DNA from: Chlamydomonas reinhardtii
Taxonomy: Eukaryota; Chlorophyta; Chlorophyceae; Chlamydomonadales; Chlamydomonadaceae
DNA: 64,000 nucleotides
Assembly: GCF_000002595.2 (NCBI RefSeq)
Contig: NC_057019.1
Coordinates: forward strand, 3,472,368 to 3,536,367
Direction: 5' to 3'
Shown here: positions 45,701 to 57,000 of the stretch, in pieces
Layout: each line of letters starts with the position of its first letter
Position numbering within the stretch: position 1 is the first letter of the stretch
The notes under the pieces: generated by a model
What the model was told of the DNA's origin: nothing
Seen by the model: the letters and a program-made list of their open reading frames with translations, nothing else
Database searches by the model: none
Position numbers and translations under genes: made by a program

Positions 45701-46271
45701 AACACCCGCCGCGTCCGCCGTGACATCCCCTCGACGCACCTCAGTGATGGGCGTGTCCTTCACGCGGTCCGGCCCATACTTTTGGAGCAGACCTCTCGTG
45801 ATCTGCGAAAGTTCAATTGCGTCGTGAATAACCCAGCCGAAAGGCTGCACGTGTCGCAGCTCAGTCGTGATTGCTCACCTTGTAAGCGCCCTGATACTCG
45901 CCAACCTGTCGTGAGAAGCGCACGAAGCGTCAACAAACCCAAACATACACATGTTGCTTCTGCCGCTTAAAACATACCTCCTCGCCGAGCACATAGACCT
46001 TGTCGTCGCGAGCCAGCTCCTCATCGAGAGCCGAGTTCAGAGCGTCACGCACAGTCATCTGCACACGACGAAATAGTCAGCCACTCGCTCCAACCCGGAC
46101 GTCTTTGCACCTGACGCACCTCGGAGACCTGGCTGGCGAACCCCCGAACGCCGACCTTCTGCGCAGACCGATCATGAGTTTGTAAGCGAGCTCGAACTAC
46201 GCGTGTCAAGAGCATTGACTCACAGTGAAAAGGCCATGGTGGCGCGCTGTGCGCGCAAGGGCTGGAAGCAT
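42721..46271 (-). CDS. PDHB: Pyruvate dehydrogenase E1 beta subunit, mitochondrial
   Basis: Eleven exons on the minus strand: 46271-46224, 46158-46120, 46058-45978, 45905-45879, 45802-45740, 45666-45454, 45315-45277, 44924-44799, 43845-43699, 43273-43090 and 42815-42721. They encode 353 residues in phase. [20 protein letters not shown] is an Arg-rich mitochondrial presequence. The mature enzyme starts [16 protein letters not shown] and shows family landmarks in order: [102 protein letters not shown] and [15 protein letters not shown]. With E1 alpha it forms the thiamin-diphosphate decarboxylase of the pyruvate dehydrogenase complex. The match is to the mitochondrial rather than the plastid form. 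One exon is only 27 bases. A 953-base intron (44798-43846) holds no recognisable gene. Confidence 0.95.
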
Positions 46272-48520
46272 TTCTGAGACTGGCTCAAAGAAAGGCTTCC
46301 TCGGGGCTGTGTCAGTAACAAAGTCACTTACGTCTAACCTAATTTAAGTGCCTCCTATACGGCCAGTGGCCAACTTGGTGTGCGGAATGGAGTGTCCATG
46401 CACGATGCCCCACGTTCAGCAGGCCGCCATGCATGAACACCCCCCGGTTTCCACTTAGTACGACGCCGTCGCGTCTATGGCGCGCTTGCAGGTTTGCTTG
46501 CGGGTCAACGCAATGGCGTCGTACCGGGGGCGTTCCCACAAGCAGCCAGGTGTCCCGGTCAGTCCAGCGGCCAAGCACGGCCGGCCATTGTAGCCTCCAA
46601 TCAGCCTCCATGCAGGGCTCCATGCAGCCGCTGCAATACTACTGTTACCTACCACACACTTTAGCTGCCCACTGGCCACTGCCCCTTCAGCAGGCATGGA
46701 CCGGCCTCCCGTTTCTTGGGGGGCACCACGTAGCCACTCTCGCGGAGGCGCAGACACCTTCCCCCTCCACGTGACCTTGCCTGCTCCCTGTGTCCTCCGC
46801 CGCTGGGGCGCTGGGCCCTCTGCCGCCACCGCCGGGCCCTCCGCCACCGCTGCCAACCCCCCCCCCCCTGGCTGTCACTACCCCTACCCCGCCGCCGCCA
46901 CCTCTGCGCCGCTACGAATGCGACGTTGTGATCTAGGACAAGCAAGAGCAGAGGAGATGAAAGACGAGTTCCCATTGTGATGGCTGAAATCCCGACCCCA
47001 GAGGGCACACCGATGATCGCGCTGGCTGGCTCAGAAAGTTTGCTGGTGCGCAGTCCTCACGCTCCGGGCGCCCGGCCAGGCGAAAGCACCAAACAGACGG
47101 TATGCGACGCCACACCATGCGCGACGCTAAGTGGTAGCGCACCTGCAATCAGGCGACCGACGTCCACGGACCGCTACGAATGCGACATTACCAGCTATGC
47201 TGCAGACGGTGCATTGCCCAGCATATCCGTACCCACGTGCCGCATCCGGTGCTATCGGAGTCCGGGCCTGCTGGGAAACGCGGAGAGTGAGGGGAAACGG
47301 CTTGACCCAAGGCTTGTCATCGTTACACGTGGTATCTGCTTCCCGTGTTGCCAACCCACACCTCCCCTCGCTAGGCCATAGCCAATTGGCGTGATGCGCT
47401 CAGGTTGCTGCTCGCACTTGCATGCTCTCGTAAATTTTACTCTCGCCCATTCTTTCGGTGTCTTCACCAATGCTCTCATAGCTTTGCATCTCGCCTGTAC
47501 GGTTCCATTCTCTCACACCGTTGCGCCGCTCCCGCTCAGGCTCCGTTGTTCTTCCCAGTCCCAGTCCCCTGTACTTCGTTAAGCCCCACTCGTGGCAAAG
47601 CTCACATCGCGTCACCTGGCCGCTTCACTGTCAACACTCGCTCCACCACTCACATGCAATACCCAACCTTAGTCAAATGCGATCCGCAACCCCCGCTCGA
47701 ATGGCTGGACGCCCACAGGCATCGCTTGCGTGCAGCGGCCATGCATGCAGCTCATGGAGCATATGCACGTGCGGCACTCGGTCCAGGTGCGCTACTTCCG
47801 CTACTCATGGTTCGTGCAATGCGCAAACTTTGTTTGTTGCTGTACAATGCTCCCGCCTTCCCCTCACACGACTCACACGAGAAAAATTCTTGGCTTCGTG
47901 TCAAGCCTATCCGTGCATGACGTGCACCCATCCAATGCAGAGCTCTTGGGCATGTGTTGCCGGATAACCCCGCACCTCGTTCCCATTGTCACGCGGGTAA
48001 TACGTCCTGCGGGGCCAGCCACAGCAACCACATCCCGACCATCCGACACACCGACAGGAGGTGCAGCCATACGGCTTGCACCTGCGTTGCTGGACGCGCA
48101 CCTTGCGCACACACACATGCACGCGCGCTTTACACCACCTACAACACTACTACGACATACGCAAGATCCACGAAACAATCCAGCACAGCGGCGCAGAACT
48201 GTGAATCTTGAACCTCCAACAACGTTTCTTGCATGGCACAAGTTTCAGGTGTTGGTCCGGAGGGCGGGGGTTCAGCCAGGTCAAAGGCACTAGCTGCGCG
48301 CGTCAATGGCGACGGCTTCGGCTTGTCTCTCCTCCCACCCTCCGCCAACACCACCATCAAGAAGGTACCGGCAGCAAATCGGCAACATAGTGTTCTTCTG
48401 CTGTTGTGCCAAGCGGAAGCCCGCATTTCCATCAATAAACCCACCGTGTGGCTCAAACTCACACCCGATACCCGTTGCTTCGCGTGTCGGTGCTAATCTT
48501 CGGTTGAGAACCACGACATA
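46272..48520. other. Spacer between PDH E1 beta and MYB, repeat-bearing
   Basis: No gene is supported. Bases about 46700-46915 carry a GCCGCC/GGGCCCT-rich block plus CCACGTGACCTTGCCTGC, resembling the core of the dispersed repeat family (compare the reverse complement of 11570-11700), so a degraded fragment is likely. Bases 47054-47170 repeat 22481-22598. GTACGACGCC (46458-46467) and GGCGTCGTAC (46515-46524) form an inverted pair. A minus frame at 47615-47400 has a CELCHEWGL start and an acidic tail but no confirmed domain. TGTAA on the minus strand at 48130-48134 could serve the MYB gene. Confidence 0.4.
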
Positions 48521-48911
48521 TCCACCCTACTGCGGCACAGCACTCAAGCACGTGCGCTAACCGGGGTGAAGCGGCATATCCACCAACCTTCATACACGCG
48601 TGACCGCATCTCGATCAACTTCGAGTGTGACAACAATAAGATTTAGGAGCTTCGCATACATAATGCTCTTCATGGCGGGTAGGTAACAGACCTGCACGAG
48701 CCCGACCGAATGGTTGGCTGGGCCCGCCAACGGCCTCGGGCGCCGAGGGAGACGCTTGCGCCTCCCGCCAGGTACACCGCCACGCGTGCGATCAAACCTC
48801 TCCTTCACACACCATAACCGTCCATCAGTATACGGTACCTGTCAAATATACACCATCAGACACCCTACTGCGGCACAGCACTGCGGCACAGCACTCAAGC
48901 ACATGCGCTAA
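48521..48911. repeat. Direct repeats about 340 bases apart in the MYB 3' flank
   Basis: CCTACTGCGGCACAGCACTC then AAGCACGTGCGCTAA at about 48526-48560 recurs at about 48866-48910 with an extra internal TGCGGCACAGCAC copy. The two could be flanking repeats of a short insertion or an old duplication. Confidence 0.6.
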
Positions 48912-48977
48912 TCACCCAACGTAGTCAACGTACCACTGCGATCACCACCGCCCCTCGTGTCAACAGCTTTTTCAACA

Positions 48978-51900
48978 TTAGACGAGGAAGGCCAGCGGGT
49001 CGTTGAAGGGGCCGGCCATGCGGCTGAAGTCCGTAAAGCTGACAACCGAGGGCCCGCACGGCATGTAGGCCGTGGCGGAGCTCTGCGCCACGGTCGGCGG
49101 CTGCGCAAACATGGGAGGCAGCTGCTGCATCTGCTGTTGCTGCTGCTGCAGAACCGACTGACTGCCGTACAGTCCGGCAGTCGCGGGGAAGAAGCACACG
49201 TCCAGGTCCTGGGCTGTGGCGGACCAGGGGAAGTCGCTTGAGGTGCGCACCGGCGCCGCCTGCACCAGTGAAAGGCCCGACACGCCCAGGCCCACACCCG
49301 CCAGGCCGCTGGCGCCGCTGCCGAGGCCGGCCGCCGACGTGGCGGTACCCAGCAGCCCGCCGCCAACGGCGCAGCCACTGGCGTTGCCGCTCCCACTCCC
49401 GCTGCAGCTGGTGACTTGGGTCAGGCCCATCAACGTTCGCTGCCGCTTCTGGGCAGACGTCGCCCAGTCGCCAGGCGGCAAGCTGACCGGCGCCTGTGGA
49501 ATATTGACAGCAGCAGTTGACCATCAGGGATATCACGGTACGCATATCCTTTGTACATTTCTGCGCCCTCACCAGCCCACGAACCCCTCTTGCGGTGCTC
49601 ACCTCGCTGACAACGATTGTCGACTTCAGCTGCTGAGGGCCGCTCACCCAGGTGGCCGCGGCGCTACCGCTGCTGCAAGAGCTGTAGCAATTGACGCCAG
49701 CCACCGCTGGCGCGGCCTGTGCTGCCACCACCGGCACTGGGAGCACTTGCTGCACCTGCATGGGCTGCGCCTGCTGCGGCTGAGTCTGCTGCGCCTGTGC
49801 CTGCTGCTGCTGGCCCGCGGTCCAGTCGTCAAAGGTGGCCTGCTCAGCCGGCGCGGCGTCGAGCGTGTCCATGATGAACTGCCACTCCAGGTCGTCATTC
49901 GGGCCCTCCAACTCAGTGCCACAATCCGCCATCGCTGCCGCCTGCTGTTGCTGTTGCACCAGTTGTTGCTGCTGTTGCTCTTGTTGCTGCTGCAGCTGCT
50001 GCTGTTGTTGCTGTTGCTGCTGCAGCAGCTGCTGTTGTTGCATCAGCATAGCAGCCTCCATCTGTTGAAGTGACTGCGACACCTGGCACTGCTGCGGCGG
50101 GTACACGGCCACCTGCTGGTAGGGCTGCTGCTGCTGCGGCTGCTGCTGCATGTTTGCGGGTATAGACACGCGCACGCCGGTGAAGGTGTTGCTGGTGCTG
50201 CTGCCGTAGGCCTCCAGGCCGACTGGTAGCTGTAACTGCTGTTGCTGCAGGGATGGCTGTTGGGTGAGCTGTGCAGGGCGGCAGGCGAGCGCCTCCCCGG
50301 CAAAGCCCGACCCCACACACATGGCGTTGGTGGTCGTGAAGGCGGTCGCGGGAGTGCCAGCGGCGGCGTAGGGAGCCGGGTAGCCGCAAGCAGCATGCAG
50401 CGATGCTGTCAGCATCGGCTGCTGAGGCTGTAGCTGCGACAGGGACGGCTGCAGGCCCTGCAGCGGAGAGGCGTTGGCAGCCGAGACGGCGCAGCGGGCG
50501 CGTTTGGCGGGCGGTGTGGGCGCGGCGTCGGCGGCGTCAACCGAGCCGCCAAACTGTTGCTGCTGCTGCTGGAGCCAGTGAGCGTTGGCAGCAGCGGCGG
50601 CAGCGGCTGAGCTGGATGCGCTCTGTAGGTGAGCGGGCAGCGCGGCCAGGGCCGGCGACTGCGCGATCGGCGATGCAGAAGTGGAGCCGGTGCCACAAAG
50701 CACGACAGCACCACCCACGGAAGTGGCGATGGTGGCTATCCGCTGCTCCTCGGCTGCCTCCTCCGCCTCCCAAGCGCCGTCGTCGTCCTCGCTGGTGGTC
50801 GCGTCATCCGCCGCCTCCAGAGCGCGCCAATTGCGGCTCTGCGTGTGCTTGCGCGTGGACAGCGGCCGCTGCGGCAGCAACGCCACGGCGGCGGCGCGAC
50901 GCGCCGCGGCCGCGGCGGAGCCGGGGCCCAGGTCTGCGACGCTGGCGCTGCCGGCGTGCTTCCTGCTGCCTCCCTCCTCTGCCTCGTCCTCCGACATGGT
51001 GTCCTCCTCCTCGTGCTCGTGATCCTCCTCCTCGCTGCCGGTCATCGTCATGTGGTGGCCGCCCGCCGCCGCCTCCGCCGCCGCGGCGCCCATGATGGCC
51101 TTCGCCTCCTCCAGCCCGGCGGAATATTCCACCGCCTCGCGGGAGGCCTCGGGGTCGGCCATGAGCGGCTCGAGTTCGGGGTAGGTGTCCACGAACCTGC
51201 GGGGTGCAAGATAAATAGGAAGGAAAGAGGCAAACGTAAGATAGGCTGGGGGGTTCGGGAGGGTGCCGACATGGGCCGTGTTGCTGGGGATGGGAGGATC
51301 TGTGCAGCGTGGGCGTGTGCTGTGGGCATGGTGCGGAGGCGCCCCTCCCCTCCCCCCCCGTCAGCACCGCCCACATGCGCAAGACCGAAGAGCTCATCGC
51401 CTTCTTTCGGTTTGCGGGATGTTTCGCTGGGAACCTGGGAACTCGGTGCATTTCAGGAATGGGGACTATTGTCGCGTGCCACTCCGTTGTCAAGCATCGG
51501 CCACGCTCTCCTCCTCGCTCTATTGCATTGGGTTTGGTTTAGTTTGGGCTGGTATTTACACCCCCCCACACACACACACACACAGTGAAGGCGTTGCTAA
51601 GGGGTGCATGCTACTGAGGGCACCAAGGCTGCGCGAGGATGGCGCCGAGGGCTTACTTGTTGCTCAGGGTGTTGCCAGTGTGCTTCCGTTTTAGCGTGGA
51701 GTTCCAGCGGTTCTTGACTGCAGGAAGGAACGTGCAGGGAAGGAGGCCAGGAGCGGTCAGCGTGGGCCCAGAGGCAGTCCAGGAAGGAGGCCAGGAGCAG
51801 TCAGCGTGGGCTCAAAGGCAGTACTAGTTGACAAAGGCACGCGCATCTTGCCGCATAGCTCACCTGCGTTGTCTGTCCGGCCTGGAAGCAGCTTGGCGAT

Positions 51901-52847
51901 AACTGCAGGTCGGCAAGCGGGCAAGTGGAGGGTAGCGCACGGTCAGCGGAGTCGTGGGTGTGGCGGCGGCGCGCGGTGCGCCTCGTGACGGTGCTTGCGG
52001 GACGCTGTCAAACCAGCAAGTTTAGCCCTACTCACCGGACCACTTGTTCCCATACTTCTCGTGCGACTGCAGTTCAGGTAGTAGGGGGGGCGGAGTTTGA
52101 CGGTTTCGGCAACAAGTTAACGGGTCGTGGGCTGAGCCAGCTGTGTGCGCAAGCAGGCGTCTGGAGCCCGGTCACCGGCGCGTGCTCACCCGCACGATGA
52201 CGGCGTCCTCGAAATCGCTGAAAGGACCCTTTTTCACTTGCGGGCTCAGGTGATTCCACCACCTGCAGTCACATACGTGCGCCGGAATTGGCAAAAGAGT
52301 TCCGATTCGACAGCTCGGCGGGCGTCACGACGCACCTGAGGCGGCACGACTTTCCGGAACGGCCTGGAATGGACTCGGCTATTGTGCTCCAACGCTGGGC
52401 ACCGCAGCTGAGCACCAGGTCCGTCAGCTGCTTGTCCTCCTGCGCCAAGGTACAAGATGGGCACGTCCGACGATTGGAGTGTGAGATAAGGCACCCCGCA
52501 CATAGCTACAGGCACGAAAATGCGAGTGCAGCTCGAGGGCAAGATGCTGTGAGGCTCGTGCACACACGTCAGCCCGCGCAAGCAAGGCGGGGCGCAAGGC
52601 AAAAGCCCTTGCTCGCGAGCGCCAAGGCAGCCGAGCCCCGAGCCCGCCGGCGCCCACTTTGCAATATGCTTGACACTTATGACCGTCTCGAGCTCAGGCC
52701 TCTTCCCTTCAAGCTCACCTCCGGGGTCCAGGGTCCTCGTTTCTCGCCCTGCGCGTCGAGGTCGTCCTCCCTAAAGCTGGATGACCGCTTCGCGTGGGTA
52801 CGCGGGCGGCCAGAACGGCCGCCCTCTGCGGACTTGCGTCCGGTCAT
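48978..52847 (-). CDS. R2R3-MYB transcription factor with long Gln/Ala-rich tail
   Basis: Eight exons on the minus strand: 52847-52719, 52439-52336, 52262-52190, 52066-52036, 51902-51864, 51717-51657, 51196-49603 and 49493-48978. They encode 848 residues in phase. After a basic N-terminus (MTGRKSAEGG) come two MYB repeats at about residues 37-145. R2 is RGPWTPEEDKQL, RWSTIAESIPGRSGKSCRLR, WWNHLSP. R3 is KKGPFSDFEDAVIVRSHEKY, GNKWSVIAKLLPGRTDNAVK, NRWNSTLKRK, with Phe at its first Trp position as usual. R3 is split over four small exons, one of 31 bases. The tail has an acidic patch (EEEDHEHEEEDTMSEDEAEE), a basic PPAKRAR, and long poly-Gln from CAG/CAA at about 49940-50040. The core resembles the plant MYB44/MYB70 and CDC5-distinct R2R3 class. 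DNA targets are unknown. Confidence 0.93.
51560..51588. repeat. (CA)n microsatellite in a MYB intron
   Basis: A C-run followed by about nine CA units within the intron between MYB exons 6 and 7. Confidence 0.85.
51738..51822. repeat. 41-base tandem duplication in a MYB intron
   Basis: GGAAGGAGGCCAGGAGC.GTC then AGCGTGGG...AGGCAGT occurs twice, at 51738-51778 and 51782-51822, with three base differences and a 3-base spacer. It lies in the intron between MYB exons 5 and 6. Confidence 0.8.
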
Positions 52848-53096
52848 AAGCGAGACGTGTCTGAGTGCTGGGCGTGAACGCAGCAGGCTTTGCTTCGTGT
52901 GACGGGCTGACTGAGTGCAATTGTTGGGCAACTTGAATTATAATAAGGAGCCTTCGAGCAGTGCCGAGAGCAATGGAGCCTCCTTGTGTGAGCCAAATTA
53001 GCGGGCCTACGGTGCAGAGTGCCAGCGCCATACATCGCGGGTCTCTCGTCCACTTCAGAGTGCCAGCTTCGCACTTTTGCTTTGCCTGCCTTTACA

Positions 53097-54059
53097 CACC
53101 GTCACTGCCTGAACAATCTAAATGTATGCGTCTTCTGCCCTCGCGTGCACCGTACTGCGGTGGCGCCCCCTTTCCGGTTGTCCTTGCAGACGCGATTCTT
53201 GTGCGCATGCCAGCCAGGCCCCTTCCCCGCCGTCTACGCGGCCGCGCTGCCGGCCTTCAGAGCTCCATCATGCTGCTATATATCCTTGGGTCCAGGCTGC
53301 GAGCCCGTTGGTGTTGGTCCGCAGAGCCCCCGACCCCGGCCCTTCGACTTCGCGAAGGGGGCGCCCACTCGAGTCACCAGGGGTAGGGCAGGCCACGGCA
53401 AGGGCGCCAAGGCGGGGCCGCAGGCGGGGCGGGGCCTGCGCTGCCCCTTCAGCTGTAGACCAGCACTGGATATATCAAGGCGGGTCCGCGGGGCTGCTCT
53501 GGCTTGTACTGCGGCTGGCGATGCCCAACGCTTGCCCATGCGTGTCGCCTTTCCGGCGCGAGCCCTGGCCGCAGCGCGAGCCGACATACTGCATGCTCTA
53601 CCATTCATTGGTCCCAAGGCGGCTGCTGTGCTCCTCGGGCAGCAGCAGCAAACAAACAGCGACTGCCGATGGTTGCAAGCGGACTCGCCCTGTGCTGCGA
53701 GGTGCGTGCACTTATAGCTAGCACAGGAGTCAAAGAATGCGCCTATGGCGGATAAACTCGGTGTGTGGGGCAACAACCAACACCAACGAGTCGGCTCTGG
53801 TGCATAAGAGAAGGGCTCGTGGTAGCTGTATTATGAAAAGCGAGGCTGACCAGCAATTGCTTGTTCTTCTGCCGAGCCAGGCTTTGCTTTTGTTGTTGGG
53901 AAGCCAACGAAACCGTTGGCCGCCCCATCGCGGTCACACGCCCCCAACCCGCTCCCAACCCTCCACGACCCTCCTGCAGAGCACGCGCACACGCACCACC
54001 CACCTCGGCTCGCTGCATCGCCACAATACCGCACATGCTCGTCCGGGCGACCACGTACC
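53097..54059. other. Probable 3' region of the LRR gene
   Basis: TGTAA on the minus strand at 53092-53096 is the nearest polyadenylation-like motif for the minus-strand LRR gene, and it lies only about 250 bases from the MYB start codon. Open minus frames here (53776-53276) contain LDISSAGLQL but no certain exon. I could not decide whether this is coding or 3' UTR. Confidence 0.3.
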
Positions 54060-57000
54060 ATACTACCATCCAACAGAACTAGAACGCAACATAGGATACC
54101 CGAACGACACGCGACGGCCCCTGCCCGAGCCAGGGTTCCCCTGGCCCCTGGCCCGAGCCGCACCCCGCATCGCTATCCATGCTCCCAAGCCTGCATCAGA
54201 TCGCAGAGAAGCCGGGAGTTCCAGCCGGGTAAGGGCGCGCCACGCCGTGTCCTGACCAAGCGTCACCGGCGCGGCCGCCGATGCCGGCACCGGCGTGTCT
54301 GCTGGATGTCTAACGCCCAGAAGCGCAAGCATCCTCTGACCGACGCACTTCAAAGCGGTTCACGGTTGCCGCGCCCGCTGCAGTGCTGTGTGAAGGCGTG
54401 GTCGCCAGAGGCCAGATAGATGCAGGCGCGGCCATGCCTGGCGCCGAAGCTGCTACAGGTGCCGCAGCCGCCAACGGCGACGGTTTGGCGCAGTCCTAGC
54501 AGGGGGCGCAGGTTGGGGCAGGCCTGCGCGGCGACCCCTATACAGGCCGCATCCATGCCCGACGCAGACAGGTCGGTGATGTGCGGGCAGCGGCGCAGGA
54601 TGTCAGCCAGTGCTGATATGATACAATCCAATGTCAGCAAAGGCAGCGGTGGAGCTGATTGGGGCTCTTCCAGGGGCGTTGCCGAGTGCGGAGCGAGGGG
54701 TCTTGCTGTTGCCGTGGCTCCAGCCGCTACGGGCGCCGGCACACAGCAGCTGTGTCCGGTAATGCCGCCACAACCCGGCAGCTCTAGATGTAGCAGGCTA
54801 CCAGACCGGCGGCCTCCGCTGCTGCTGCTGCTGCTTCTACTACCGCCACCACCACCACCGCCACCGCAGCCCGGCGCGCCGCTGCCAGAGCCGTGCAGCA
54901 GCCTGACCTCACCCCAGTCCCCACACCGTCGCCGGTGGCGCGGCTCATCCCCTGCTGCTGTTGCTGTTGCTGCTGCCGTTGTTGAAGTACACTGCAACAA
55001 CTAACTTTCGCGATTCCCGAAAGCGCCACCACCGAAGCTAGCTCACCTAGCTGCAGTGCCAGAGACCGGGTAGCATCTGTGACGGCCGGAGCCCTGAGGT
55101 GCATAGGCGGCGCAGCGGCTGGCAGCTTAACAGCAGTACTGACGCGCCCGCACCACTGACCGCGGTCGCCCCGTGCAGCCGCAATGTGCGGAGGAGATGG
55201 CACGCTGCCGCCAGGCTGACCAGCCAGCATTGCGTCGTTGATGCCACCCGAGCCCATGCCCGCAATGCTGCCGCTGCCTCCAGCGCCCGCTCCTGGGCCG
55301 CTCATGGCCCTCTCACTCAGTCACTCACACGTGAGCCGCCGGCCCTGCATGCATTCGCCGTGGAGCCGCGTGCCGCAGCCGTGGCTGTAGCAGCGGGTGC
55401 AGCCCCGGCAGCAGCTGCACCGGACGCCGCTGGCGAAGCCAGGTCCAGATGCGTGAGTGCCCACAGCGGCGCGTCAAGGACGGCACAGACCGCCTAGTGC
55501 AGTGGCCGCGGCGCTGCTCCTGCGGCTGCCGGCTGCACCCCCAGGAGGAACTGCAAGGGGGCGTTGTTAGAAAGCCCGCCAGGCAGGCTCAGCTTCCGCA
55601 GAACGCGAGCGCGTGTGTTGCGTGACACCTGAAGGGCTACTGTCAGGGCTGTTGAGCTGCTGTCTCCTGCAGCTGCTGCGTTGGTGGCCGCGACCAGGTT
55701 CGAGCTCCCACTGCCGCCGCCGGCGCCGCCCAGGGCCGCCGCCGACAAATGTGCACAGCCCGATAGCTTGAGCACGCGCAAATCGGAGCAGTGCTCCAGA
55801 GCCTGTGGTGTGACATGATGGTGGCAACATGGAGGTGGGTCCTAACGTGCTGTTGAGTGGCGTTGCGGCGGGGCGCGGGATGCGATGGACCCAACAGCAA
55901 AGCCTACCTGGCCGCAATCATGGAACCTACAGCACTCAGTCAGTCCAACATCGCAGTACGCACCATCCAGCCCACCTGCAACACTGCCAGGTCAGCCACG
56001 CCCCGACGGCCCTGCAGCTCCAGCCAGCCGTGTCAGACCCGACACCGCCCGCAGAGCCGCCTCGCCCGCCGCCGTGCCACCCAGACACAATGACCTAAGC
56101 CCGCCAGTGCCGCCGCCACCGCCACCGGCACCGATAGCGACACTGCTGCCGGCACCAGGGCTGCTGCTACTGCCCAGACCGTCGCGGCTGCTACACCCAT
56201 CCGCGTCAGTACCGGTAGTGCGGCCGATGGTGGCGCCACGCTGCAGCGCCTGCAGCAGGTCAGCCAGGCCGCCGTCCGTGACGCCACCGCGCCGGGGTTG
56301 TTTGTCAGGGGGCACATGCGCCGCTGCCACCGCCATGCAAACTTAGCCCGCGCCTCATGTCGAGGCCCGAGGAAGATGTATGAGGCGCTTGAGGGCCCCG
56401 CTGCGGGTCGGCATGCGCCCGTTGTGGGGCGGGAGAAGGCCGAGCCAGGCACACGTGCACGGCTGGGTCCTGCACATGTGCATTGATCGGGAGCATCGAG
56501 CATCAAGCATGGGGGGCATTAGGAGGCTGATGCATGCGCTTCACAGAGTTGCTGGGCCAAGAAGCGGTATCCCGCGCGGCTCAGCTCCAGCGCCCTGCAC
56601 GCACATACCACATGCCTGCGCCCTCGCCAGCGAGGCCCCGTCGGGCGAGGCCGAGGGTGCGGAGTAGGTGATGAAGAAAGGTGGTAGTCGCGCGGCCCCG
56701 AAAGCTCCGCTTTGACCCAAGTCACCTCCAATCGCAACACGAGCACCGAGTTCGGGCCGCACGAGCGGCCTGGCGAGCGCATGTTATGCATATGCAACGT
56801 CATTCCACGGCGTAGCAAGCGGTTGGCCGGTCCAAGTTGCGTCAAATTCTGTGTTCCCTGGTGTGGTCCCTGGCCCGGTCCCCACGGGGTGCCGAGCGTG
56901 CCGAGCCCGGTCCCTGCATGGGGAACACCGGTAGCCCGTGGCAGATTGTGGCAAGCCAAAAACGCTTTCCACACTACAGCTCGAGGTCCCGAATCTGTTT

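Noticed and set aside
48925-51192. A 755-codon unspliced minus-strand frame as the whole protein
   Set aside because: Its first part is the large MYB exon (51196-49603), but the rest reads past a good donor at 49602 into an intron and the wrong frame. The spliced model restores a MYB domain upstream and closes in phase.
51192-51194. A start codon for the MYB protein within the large exon
   Set aside because: Upstream exons encode the complete R2 and R3 MYB repeats in matching phase, so translation starts at 52847.
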